Of a DNA stretch of 64,000 bases, positions 1 to 10,600 are shown piece by piece. The first letter of the stretch is position 1; each line of letters begins with the position of its first letter. Location: positions 976,383 through 1,040,382 of the forward strand of contig JAJVDF010000382.1 in assembly GCA_022410635.1 (NCBI GenBank), given 5' to 3'. The notes under the pieces were generated by a model. The model had not been told where the DNA came from and searched no databases. It saw nothing but the letters and a program-made list of their open reading frames with translations. Source of the stretch: Tretioscincus oriximinensis (lineage: Eukaryota > Chordata > Lepidosauria > Squamata > Gymnophthalmidae). The translations under genes were made by a program, and so were the position numbers.

Positions 1-1799
1 ACACAGATTTTATATATGTACACACACACACACTAGTTGCCAGCATGAATAATTCACTAACCATTGCTTGGTATAAGTCACCAAGAAATGTGCTTTGCCT
101 GCCATTTAATAGTGAATATATCTGAAGAAATATGGAAATTGGAACACTTTAATAACTTTCTATATGAAAGATGATGAGACTGCCTAAATGATTAAAAGGG
201 AGATATGTTATAATGAACTAAAGCCACTCGAGTGTAAGGTAATTTTAATTCAAACCTCCATCTGCTTATGTATAATTAAGACTCATTTAACAAGTTAATG
301 CCTAACAGAGAGAACTGATAAGTTTGGTATTAAAGAGCTTAAGAGAAGTAAATTAAACTGTCGAGTTGGAAAAGCTCTCGTTTTAATTTCCTACACCTGA
401 ATCTGAGCACAATCTTCCAGGCGACATTTCTTTACTCCAGCCACAGAGGCAAATGGCAGCCTGAAGAGAACGGGAACAAAACTTTGAATTCTTGATACCA
501 TGTCTTCTTAGGCAGCTGATGGCAATTTTGCCAACATGAATATTTATTTAGCTGAAACTGCTCTGTGTACAGCAGCTACGTGGGCACTAAGAAGGATGCC
601 TTACATGTGATCAAAAATATTTATGCATTACTGATTCTGCCAGTGGGGTTAACTAAGCTAAGAAAATATGAGGCTCGTCTTTGAAGGCAAGCCTGTTTGA
701 ATATCATGTAAATTATTCTTGCAGCTTAACTTTATTTATTTTTCTTTCTTTCTAAAGGAGGCTTAGGATTTAAAAGAGTGACTCAGTTTTCAATATTTTT
801 AATCATGCCAGTGTTCTTCTTTTGTTCACATCATCTCTTTTAGCAATAGCTACTCCAAATATTAACATTTCTTTGAGTTCACTGCTTGAGATAGTCTTTG
901 TTTTTTATTGCTGTCAGTATAAATAACCATATATTTTGTGCTCTTCCCCCATGCCCAAAACACATATTTGAAATATATTTGCTAAGAAGAACCAGTCGCT
1001 ATCTCCATTAGGACAGAAGATCCAGTTTTGGCAAGAAAAGGCGGTACTACGGAGAAACCAGTGCTTAGATAGCCACATAAGTCTTGCTAGCTTCTAAGCT
1101 TTCTCTCTGCCAAAAGGAAAAAAACGCCCTTAGAGATAAATAGCGTTTGCACCTGCTTTTCTGGATTAAAGAGATAAGAAACTTCTTTTAGAATTTTTAA
1201 TAAGAAGTGAATTTATTTAATTACAATGGAGCTCCAATGGGCAGGATTTGAAAGACATAGGCCGGAATCAGAGTTTCCGATTCTGACTCATAGGCTGGGA
1301 TGGAGATGTCGCATTTCTGAAGCTGCCACTATCGCTAATGTTTTAAAACATGGTAAGTGCTTTAGGATAGGATGAAGTGGGGGAAGACCCTGAGGGATAA
1401 TGCAATTGACAGTGGGAGGGGATACCACTGGGGTGGTTGGCGGAGAGGCAGTTTAGTCATGAAAGTCTCACACCTCTCGCATCTACCTGTCCTCCTTGCC
1501 TGCCCCCAGTGACATGCCCACCTCAACTACTTCCACTTTAAGTAGTAACTCGTAGAGGAGATCAGGAAGTGTTAGAGGTCCCACTGGAGTGGGAGGATCA
1601 CCAGCAAAGGGGAAAGTTGAAAAAAGAGCATAGGGGTATAGTGGGGGGGGAGGGAGGAGATTATTACTGTGAGAGACGTGGGACCTTTATGGCTAAATTG
1701 CATCTCCCAANCTTAGTGGTGCTCCATTGCTCTATNGACTGCCCCTCTACTCCAATCCTCTCCCATCCCCACCCATTGTATCCCCTATCTCAGAGCATA

Positions 1800-2032
1800 A
1801 ATGAGCATACATCTCAGGGTATAAATGGATANTAGGATGGATGTCTNGATGTTGCCTCCGGGATGGAGCAACAGGCAGGACTCCTGAAATACCATTTGCA
1901 GGGAGTTATGAACAGGTGCATATTTTGCTTTGCTCTGTTCGGACTGCCCAGGTGCATCTGGTGGGCCTCTGTGTGACTTGATGGGATGTGGCCTGATCCA
2001 GTATGGCTCTTCTTATGTTCTTATGTTCATTT
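1800..2032 (+). repeat. CR1/L2-clade LINE 3' end with TTCTTATG tail
   Basis: It contains the blocks ttgcctccgggatggagcaa, cggactgcccaggtgcatct and ggcctgatccagtatggctc. It ends in a tandem ttcttatg tail (2009-2031). Blocks of the same sequence recur at 55192-55530 (plus) and, reverse-complemented, at 9176-9815, 21485-21545, 28092-28225 and 41325-41580. Shared termini and a short tandem tail are typical of CR1/L2-clade non-LTR retroposons. The exact family name was not determined. Confidence 0.75.
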
Positions 2033-2952
2033 AACATTTTTAAAAATAGCAACAGCAGCAGTAGCAGCAGCTCAGAAGGGTAATATACGTATCTACTCTT
2101 GACTGAATCTGTATTCAGTAAAGATTAAATCAGAGATTTTGATTCTGTCCAAATTATATTCTCTCCNACAAACATGTGATAAAATAACTGGTGCTGGAAA
2201 AATGGTTAAGGAAAAAAAAACACCCAAGTCAGACTCTCAGCCAAGTTGAGCCCACATATTAAGAAACAAAGCCTGGAAAGCTATGCCAAGGTTCAGTATC
2301 ATGATGCAGAAATAGCCTCCATGGCCCACATCTGCTCTTTTAGACAATTATTAATCAGGCACTTTAATTTCATCCAGATGGAGATTAAAATATGCAGTAC
2401 ATGCATATTTCTTTGTTCCTTGGTGGAAGCTTTGGCTCTCTTAACCTGGCAGTTGAAAATCTGGATTGCTAAAGGAAAATATTCCTCATGTGAGAAATAA
2501 ATATGTTTTTAATGCTAACTACATAGCATGCAGGGTTTTTGAATTAGTCATTTGTTGTGATGATCTAAAAAATATTAACACGCCCCTTCCTAACATTGCN
2601 ATCTTAAAACATCCCAGCTAAAATAGTGAAATATCTCTCCCCCTCCTTTCTTCCACCCTTTCATCCTTTATTTCTCCCTCTCACATATCAGAAGAGTTTA
2701 ATAAATCAGAGAAGATAGTAAAACAACAAATGCAACACTTAATATATAAACATTTTCATGACTGCCATAAATGCTTTTTGACTACAGAAACCACTTCTCC
2801 TCCATGGGGAATTTCAGATTGCTACTTATTGTAATTTACAAAGCATTTCCCCACTTTGCATACTTACATCTTTACCTTTCTTTCAAACAGCTCAACACAG
2901 TGGAGACCTCTTCTTCAACCTTGCCATTTTGAATTCATAAAAATACTGAGCG

Positions 2953-3262
2953 CCAGTAGTTGAGCTAGACCCTCAAGGGGCCCGGGGCAGATATACGAAG
3001 TGGGAGCCCCTCCTGCCTTTTTTGTCTTACCTTTTTAAACACTGCAGCAACGCGGCTGGGTCTATGACCGTAATTACTGCTTTACATGTGGCAATAAACA
3101 GTTCTGATGTGTTACATGCACGTGCAAAGCAGTAATCGGCATCAGAGACCCAGGTAAGACAAATGGGCACAAGGGAGGGGCCCTCCTTCAAGATCCCACT
3201 TAAGGACCCTCTAAATTTTTTTGGGGGGGCACCCCACTTGCCCTATTATAACTCCACACCTA
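2953..3262. mobile_element. foldback/hAT-like MITE, imperfect inverted repeat
   Basis: The left half contains cctgccttttttgtcttacc and ctgggtctatgaccg with tactgctttacatgt. The right half carries the reverse complements in matching order: gcaaagcagtaatcggcatc, gagacccaggtaagacaaat and gggaggggccc. The outer ends read cagtag and cctactg. The whole can fold into a long imperfect hairpin. Ends beginning CAGT resemble hAT non-autonomous elements. A clean target duplication was not resolved. Confidence 0.65.
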
Positions 3263-4283
3263 CTGAGAGCCAGTGCTTAGCAAAAGTAACAGTTTATTAA
3301 ATGAGTGATAATTCTTGCCCCAGTAAATTCCAGTCTAAAATTTTCCCTGCACTCTCCCTTATTCCAGAACAAATTATGGAATATGGTGAATCACTTCACA
3401 TACTATTGTGGAGCAAGCCCTGATTGTGATGCTGAAAATGATGACCTAGACATTTCGGGTCATCAATGTTGTGGTTTACAACTATATCAAATATAATATG
3501 CTGGATGCATCAGACACACATTCTTGCGTATGCATTGGGAGACTCCTTTTGATAGGGTTCCCTGAAATGATGTCAAAATGGATCTGTCAAAACACTTGCA
3601 AAAGAAAAAACTCTAAAACTTAAGAGCTTTATTGCTATCTCTGTGGGTTCTCTAGAAGCAGCAGCATGGGTTGGAATAAGATGGGCCATCTGAATATGGA
3701 TCACACTCCTGAGACTTTGGATTGGTCTTTGGAGATGGGGCAACTACCTTGCCCTGAAACAAGTGCAGAAAGAGCCCAATTAGCTGCTACATCATCATTT
3801 TGACACAATTCATGTTGATTTGGAAGAATGGCTCACTGAGATAAATATGACTTATTCTTTACAGAGAGGTAAAGATAAAACAAGCGTTATGGGACATCTG
3901 ATGCTGGGAATGGTACATATGAAGGACCAAAGTGGACCAAGTGAAGGTTTTGGCATTTTCTTTCAGCTTGAGATGCCCAGAAGCAATTGATGGCCCATAA
4001 TGTGGAAACAGTATGTTAGACGAGTTGGGCTGTCCCTATCCAGCAAGGCTCTTTTGAAGTCAAATGGTACTTTGGTGGGGATATAAAAATGGCTGGTTTC
4101 GGGTGACATTTCTAGAAGTCTAAAAAAAATTACACTGCGCACTATGTGCCTTGTAGGGCAGTCCAACTGTTTGTGTACTGAATGTAACAATCAGAAGAAC
4201 ATTTTAAAGCTGTCTTTTCTTTGCATATTCCCCTGTGGTATCAGGAAATGGATTAACTACCAAAATCATGGAGAAGAAAGTTG

Positions 4284-4342
4284 GCTTTTATACCACGCTT
4301 TTCTCAATCCAAAGGCAATCAAAGTGGCTAACATAACCTACT
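4284..4342 (-). repeat. SINE 3'-end fragment
   Basis: On the minus strand it gives the family 3' end: a 'ggctaacataacc'-type start, then the gtaagc..ctttgag..ccctttgg..gagaaaagcg..gtataa pattern in decayed form. Only the tail of the SINE remains. Confidence 0.5.
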
Positions 4343-5494
4343 ATTTCTCAAGAATTTTTGTTTCCTGTGACCCATTCTGGCAAGTGGAAACAGCATTCCT
4401 TAGAAGCAGCTGGCTTGATCCTAAATGATTATTTAGAAGGTGCCAATGTAAAAAAAGGATCCAGAACTACCAAGAACTTGTTGCCCATTTGTCTGAACGT
4501 GTAAACAAATGACTTAATATGATGAATAGCAAATATCACAATAGAAATAAATAACAAAGCAAATCACAAGCCACTTCTATATCCTATGTGCAATTTTCAT
4601 CAAAAAACATGACATGATCAGCAGCACCCTCAGTTAAATTTGCATCATCAAAACATAATCTAGAACTAAGAATGCACTGAAGAATTTTTATTTTTGTTTG
4701 CTTGCTTTGATCTTAGACAATGGTAATTCTTGAACAGCTGAGCAGAGAACTGAACTGTGTTTGATTTATTCAAGTTACAGAAAACTAGGGTCAGTAAGAT
4801 GCCAAGTATGTCATGAAGTTTGTTACCATGGAATATTTCATGCTAAAATTGATCTTTCAGAGAAAGGATGTTTCTAATTCAAAAAACTGAGATTTCATTT
4901 TCTTCTCTGAAAAGAAAAGAAAAATGTTTTCCCAGTGGAGAGAGCATATGTTATTTTCCAAAACATTTTGCAATTACTTGTTTATGACAATGTATTATAC
5001 ACAAAATTACAATATAAATTTTCTTTGCCTGGGGTAATAAAGTTTGCCATAGTTATATCTTCATTTCCTGATGGCTTTAGTCTTATTTTTATAAGCTAAA
5101 ATTATGTCTGCCAATCATGGCACAATCACTTTAGTTTATAATACTTAATGACTCCTTCTATGCTTTTCATTTTTCTTTGTTAATAAAAGCTTTTCAGTTC
5201 TAGATGACATACAATATTTCATAAACGTAAGCAATAAAATCCNCAGAATTTCAGCTGAGAGAAGCAGCAATAAATTCCTCTCATGGGATTCTTAACTCTT
5301 GAACACATCCTACATTTGGCTACCTTGAAATTAGATCTGCTCACTACAAGGGCATTATGGGAAATTTTATGGAACACNAGAAAGAAATGCAAATATGACT
5401 TTGAGTGTTCATTTTAAAATTCAAACATTTAAAATGTTAAACCCCAAATACCACATGTGCAAGAGTAACTGAAGTCCAAACAATCCCTACAACT

Positions 5495-6132
5495 TTTTTA
5501 AAGATAAGAAATAATTTATTTTTTGTCAATTTCCACATTTATCACAAATTACCTAGNTACACAACAGTGCCATTACATACCACAGGAGTTGCTCACCAAC
5601 ACTTTACTTTGACAAGACAATTGTAATTTAAAAATTAAATATACTGTACAATGTACTGTTGGAAAGAATGTCTTTAAGCTTCATGAAGAGATGTGGCATA
5701 TGATTTATGAATGGATGGAACAGATAAGGCTAAAAAACCTAAACTGCCAATAAGTAAGAATAAAGTATAAAGCATTTTGTTTTGGCATTGTCATTTTACG
5801 AAAGGTATCTCAAGGAAATTTTAACTTTCAGTACACAAAATCCGTTATGAAAGTAATTGGTTCCTTCCTTTTAATTTTTTTCTATTTTTTTTTTTGCTTT
5901 TTAAATAGAAATGAATATGAATATATTGCTGAGTAAACAAAGGCTGCAAAATTACCAGTTAAAGAAAATACTATTGTATGAAAAAAATGTAAAAGTACCA
6001 AGAAATTTGCTTACAAAAAAGAGCAAACTATAAATAGTCACAAAATATATAAAACCGCCACTTTGAACGAGGCAATTGTATTCTACCGAAATTGGTAGTA
6101 AGCTTTCTCTCTCTCTCCCCCAGAATAGACAT
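5495..6132 (-). other. probable 3' UTR of the PDZRN4-like gene
   Basis: This is the AT-rich stretch between the TGA stop and a candidate poly(A) signal. No open coding continues here. On the minus strand it contains A- and T-runs and no recognisable interspersed repeat. The low-coordinate boundary is set only by the AATAAA at 5515-5520 and could be wrong if a more distal site is used. Confidence 0.5.
5515..5520 (-). terminator. candidate polyadenylation signal AATAAA
   Basis: On the plus strand this reads tttatt, that is AATAAA on the minus strand, about 0.6 kb after the stop codon. The following minus-strand sequence is T/G-rich (ttgtagggattgtttgg), as expected for a downstream cleavage element. 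A variant ATTAAA lies nearer the stop, around 5870. Such hexamers are common by chance in AT-rich DNA. Confidence 0.45.
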
Positions 6133-7662
6133 TCATACTGTAGTAACTGATAAAAAAGCATTGTGCACTTTTGTGTCATCTGGAGATTTAGCACCATGGG
6201 TCATAAGTTCCTGGATAGTCATCCAGTTGTCCAAGATCTTCTTGTTCCTCTTTTTCATCATCTTTTTGTGACTGAGTTCAAGGATGTTAATTTCCTTTTT
6301 GCCCTCGTTACCACTTTGTGGGCTTTCTTTAAGACACTCTAACCGGCTGCGCATCATGAATTCCCGACGCCTTCTCTGCTCCTTGGCTCTGACCAAATGC
6401 TGCTTTCGTTCCTCTTTGCTCCAGTAACGACCCATCTTCATTTCACTCATAGTATCNTCATCTGTTGTCATTCCACTACGCTCCTCTTTAATCTTTAAGG
6501 CACGTTCCTTCAGGATTCTGTCTCTGACGGGTCTTTTTGTGATATACCGTGTACCATCACTCCTTATTTTCACTTTCCACTCCATCTTGGGCTCTAGACA
6601 CTTTTGTGAATCTTTGCATGTGTTCACAAGGCTAAGCTGGCTTTGAGCATATTCCACTGCAGTTTTTTGTTGAATCAGCTGCATGTAGCTTTGATAATGT
6701 TTAGCATGGGTAGGTATATTAGCATATCTGTAGGAAGAGCTGTGATAAGGGGACAGGTAAGGAATATGCTCAGGACTTTGCTTTTCTTGTTCTGTTGATT
6801 TGCTGCTTTCTGAAACAGTTTCCTTTTCATCGACAGAACTATTTTGTTTAATAACTTTGGTTTCATTTGGATTTATCTCCCTGATATTCTTTTTTAAAGA
6901 CAATTGATTAGCTACAATGGTACTCCTGAGATTTTTCCTGTTGGTGATGCTAATCATTCGCTGGAGAGAACTGTCAGGAGACTGCTCCATGTTTAGTGGA
7001 GTGCTTCTGCAGCTTTCTGCAGTATTGTAAGCACTGGAACTATCTTTGTCATATTTCTCCGGGTGTTCTATTATATCATCCAGTTTCCCCCCATGAAGGT
7101 CTATGGTAGAATTAAAATTCCTGAATGTGCTATCTTGCAATGACCAAATGTCTCCATACTGATCTTTGACTTTCTGAAGTCGGTGAGCTTGCATAATATT
7201 CTGACACTCAAGCTCAATACTCCTTAGTTCCTCATTGAGTAATTGCAGTTCATGTTCAACACCATCTTTTTTCCTTCTGTTACACTCTATTGTACTACTG
7301 GAGTAGTACAAGTCATACTCTCCATGGTTCTCAATTTTACATTTGAGTTCCAGAAGCTGGTGAAATCTTTCACAGTCCTCATCCTGATGATCAACCAAAT
7401 CAGGTTTGGTGTACTCNCTGGACACTAAGCTTTTGCTATCCTGAACTTCAGTGTTTTCCAAAATACTCTGGTTCTCCACAAGAAGATCCAATTGGCTTGA
7501 TAGAATAACACTGCTTGGCTTCTCTGACAGATTTTCTTGTTCTGAGCTCTCATCATTGCGCTGGCTTTCATCCGTTCTTCCTACCCCACTATCTTTCTCA
7601 TTGTTAATGGATGAAGAAGTAGCTGTATCTGTAGTGCCATCTTCTTCTTCATGCTTCTTTGG
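6133..7662 (-). CDS. PDZRN4: PDZRN4 terminal exon: C-terminal region and stop
   Basis: This 1530-nt exon (509 codons plus TGA) follows acceptor attttacag. It holds an N-terminal Glu/Ser/Thr-rich stretch with [13 protein letters not shown] likely coiled coil follows ([20 protein letters not shown]). Next comes a Ser-rich middle with [18 protein letters not shown], then [12 protein letters not shown] and [21 protein letters not shown] long basic helical block comes next ([40 protein letters not shown]), corresponding to the LNX3-homology region of PDZRN3/4. The protein ends FLSVTTV, with Thr at -2 and Val at 0, a class I PDZ ligand. Single Ns at 6457 and 7417 make two codons ambiguous. The reading frame is otherwise open. 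Confidence 0.95.
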   Translation of the reverse strand, partial: PKKHEEEDGTTDTATSSSINNEKDSGVGRTDESQRNDESSEQENLSEKPSSVILSSQLDLLVENQSILENTEVQDSKSLVSXEYTKPDLVDHQDEDCERFHQLLELKCKIENHGEYDLYYSSSTIECNRRKKDGVEHELQLLNEELRSIELECQNIMQAHRLQKVKDQYGDIWSLQDSTFRNFNSTIDLHGGKLDDIIEHPEKYDKDSSSAYNTAESCRSTPLNMEQSPDSSLQRMISITNRKNLRSTIVANQLSLKKNIREINPNETKVIKQNSSVDEKETVSESSKSTEQEKQSPEHIPYLSPYHSSSYRYANIPTHAKHYQSYMQLIQQKTAVEYAQSQLSLVNTCKDSQKCLEPKMEWKVKIRSDGTRYITKRPVRDRILKERALKIKEERSGMTTDXDTMSEMKMGRYWSKEERKQHLVRAKEQRRRREFMMRSRLECLKESPQSGNEGKKEINILELSHKKMMKKRNKKILDNWMTIQELMTHGAKSPDDTKVHNAFLSVTTV

Positions 7663-10600
7663 CTGTAAAATCAAATGGTCCAAAGTTAGTTAATATTACT
7701 GAATGCACAAGGATAAGCATACTGTATTTCAATCCTTTCATGCAACTGTAACATTTCTGCCAGACCTTTAGAAAACTTCTGAAGTGGAAAATCAACTCTC
7801 AGAGGTTATTGCTACTGTNGTTGGGTCCCACAAAGTATGACCCAACTTCAATCATGTCCTGCAAGGGTTTGAGTAACCCTAAGGNTTTAAACCAAAGTAG
7901 GGGTATATGGGCGGGGGGAGAACCTGAATCATGATGAAATGTTTGAAACAAGTGCAACGATATTAATTATAATCATTTTGCTTAATAATATCAGGCAGAA
8001 ACTTTGGTACTAATCACACCCAATACAACTTCAATCCACTTTCAGTTTGACAGGCTGACAACAAAAATAACTGAATTCCACTAGTGATCATATACAGTGC
8101 CCAAATGANGCTACTCATACATATGGTCAACAAATTGCAAACTATTCTGGTGAACAATGCTGNTCTCTCAGCAGACCCATGCTGGCTTACAGACCGCCCC
8201 CTAATTTTGAAGAAGTTATTTATTCACAGAAGAACATACCACNCAGCTAAAGATACAGGTTCAAAACCCTGCCACAAACTCAGATGCAACTCTGTCCACA
8301 CATCTATTCTGGCAATGTCATCAGAGGACCTAATTACATCACCCACAATATTAGGGGTACTTTCTTCTGCTTTTCCTCTAATATGGCATGTAACATTCTC
8401 TGTCAACAATGCNCTTCAATACTCTACTTTGGAAAAACAGGATAGTCTCAACGCCACAAGATAAATATGCACAAATTGGGTATTCAGAATGATAGTACAC
8501 AAAAAACTGTTGCAGAACACTTCAGTCTCTCAGGACATTCCATCATCTCAGAATAGCAATCCTTGAACAACAACAACAAAATCTACAAAGGAAAATTTGA
8601 TAGCAAAGAAGCAGAACTGGAACGCATCCACAAATTTCCGTTTTTTGACAAGGGGTTGAACAGCAAAGTGGTTTTCTGGTACATTATACATACATTATAT
8701 ATAACTTCTGCCCCTTATATATAATACTTCTGCCCCTTGAGGGCTCCCTCAAACTATTATTTCCTCCATCTTTCTACATCTCTTTAGATTGCAACACTAT
8801 TGTCTATTGTATACCAATTCCCACAGGAAATTTCAATATTCTTGTTTATTTTACAGTTTCTTCTCCCCAGGGATATCACAAAACTCTTGTTTACTTTACA
8901 CTTCCTTCCCTCAGGAATCCTTAATGAACCTCATTGTACTGTATTCTCATTACTTCCACACTCATTTGCATTTCTATTGCTATTTAGGCATTCAGACAGT
9001 TATAAATGTCTACCCCTAGGCAACTGTATGCTCCATAGTATTTGAAGAAGTAGCCCTGTGCATGAANGTTCATGCTATCTACTTTTTTCTTGTACTACTA
9101 CTTCCATTCAAAAAAAGGAAGGCAGTGTAAACTTTCATAGACTGCAAGATCCCTTTGCTAGAAACTCTGTATCCATATGAACATAAGAGGTGCCCTGCTG
9201 AATCGGCCAGAGCCCATCTAGTCCAGCCTCTAATGTGGCCTCACACAGTGGCCCACCAATTGCATCTGGGCAGTCTGAAACAGAAGGCAAAANCTTCACC
9301 TGTTCTCCACTCCCTGAAAATGGTCCTTCAGGAATCCACCCTGCTGATCCATCCCAGAGGCACTATCAAGACATCCCATTCTAGCAGCTGATTATACCCT
9401 TGGTATCCATGAACATGTCNAATCCTCTCTTAAAACTGTCTAGGTTGTTAACTACCACCACCTCTTCAGGAAGTAAATTCCAAAGGCNGATGACCCTCTG
9501 GGTGAAAAAATACTTTCCCTTGTCTGTCCTCACTTTCTGCCCATCAGCTTCAAGGAATGCCCACTGGCAATTTTTCTCTATTCACCTTATCCATCCCATG
9601 CATGATTTTATACACTTCAATCAGATCACCTCTTTAAAGGCTGAAGAGGCCAAGATGTTGCAGACGGATTTCATAAGATCCTTGATCATTCTTGTTGCTC
9701 TTTTCTGAACCTTCTCTAGTTCCACAATAACCTTTTTGAGATGTGGTGACCAGAACTGTGCACAGTATTCCAAATGTGGTCTCACCACAGATTTATAATG
9801 AGGNAAAACAACACATGNTGACTTGTTTTCGATTCCTTTCCAAACTAACTACCATNGCTAACATTTTGAATGACTAACTCCAGACTAACACGACTACTAC
9901 TTTGAACTCAGACAAGACTATTTGCCTGAATGTCGAGTCCTTTTTTGCTATACTAGTATTCTGCCTCAAACAATTGCAACACGAACGATACGTCCTCAAA
10001 ATAAAATGTCATGTCTACAAGAGAGGATCCAGAATCCGGAATCACCAAGCAAATATGCAGCTNTATGTAGAGATAAAATCCTAGGACTTTACATCCATCC
10101 TGATAAAGGTTAAATGGCATTTTGCTAAGAAAAAATAAAATAAAAATGAATTTGTATGGGTACTTTTGCTCTGAATTTTGTTTTCTTCCCTATTTTTTTC
10201 AGTTCATAACATATTTTGCTTACCCATTANTAGATTAAAGATAAGTTGTCAAACCAAAAGGCATAATTAATTTATCTTCACTGTACAATTTAGAAAGAAA
10301 TCTGACCCTAGTGAATTACCACCATGGCATCTCTGTTGCTAAATCTCATTTTTAATCTAGGAATGTCACCCTGAACAGAATGCCATGATGAACGGAAAAA
10401 TATTGGTGCTTTAGTGCTATTTTAACAGGCATTTGAGATTATACTAACTTTGACCCAGGAGAATTGGCCCAATAGTTAGTTGTGCTAAGAACCTAAATCA
10501 AATATGAGCTATAATTTCAGCACACAGTTGGCACTCATTTTGTGCAGCTGAAATTGGAGGCATAGGCAGGCTTTTCAGCCATTTTTAGAAAAGTGACCTC

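Larger units (their letters stand above)
1..5490. other. sequence 3' of the gene, no second gene seen
   Basis: This holds a short CA run (23-34), an LINE 3' end (1800-2032), a foldback element (2953-3262) and a SINE tail fragment (4284-4342). The rest is AT-rich unique-looking DNA. Short open frames such as 2246-2500 and 4144-4428 have no recognisable domain and no splice or codon evidence. Confidence 0.6.

Noticed and set aside
4144..4428. 94-codon plus-strand frame
   Set aside because: It contains a SINE tail fragment in antisense and has no domain.
5952..6197. 81-codon frame overlapping the stop of the last exon
   Set aside because: It is in another frame of the terminal exon and 3' UTR and lacks family similarity.
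6133..7662. Assignment to PDZRN3 instead of PDZRN4
   Set aside because: The linker and C-terminal wording fit remembered PDZRN4 better. A protein alignment would settle it; PDZRN3 remains the only serious alternative.
8224..8464. Open frames at 8084-8464 and 8224-8409 as a real protein
   Set aside because: They are off-frame readings of the Penelope-like relic, whose true frame is interrupted by stops.
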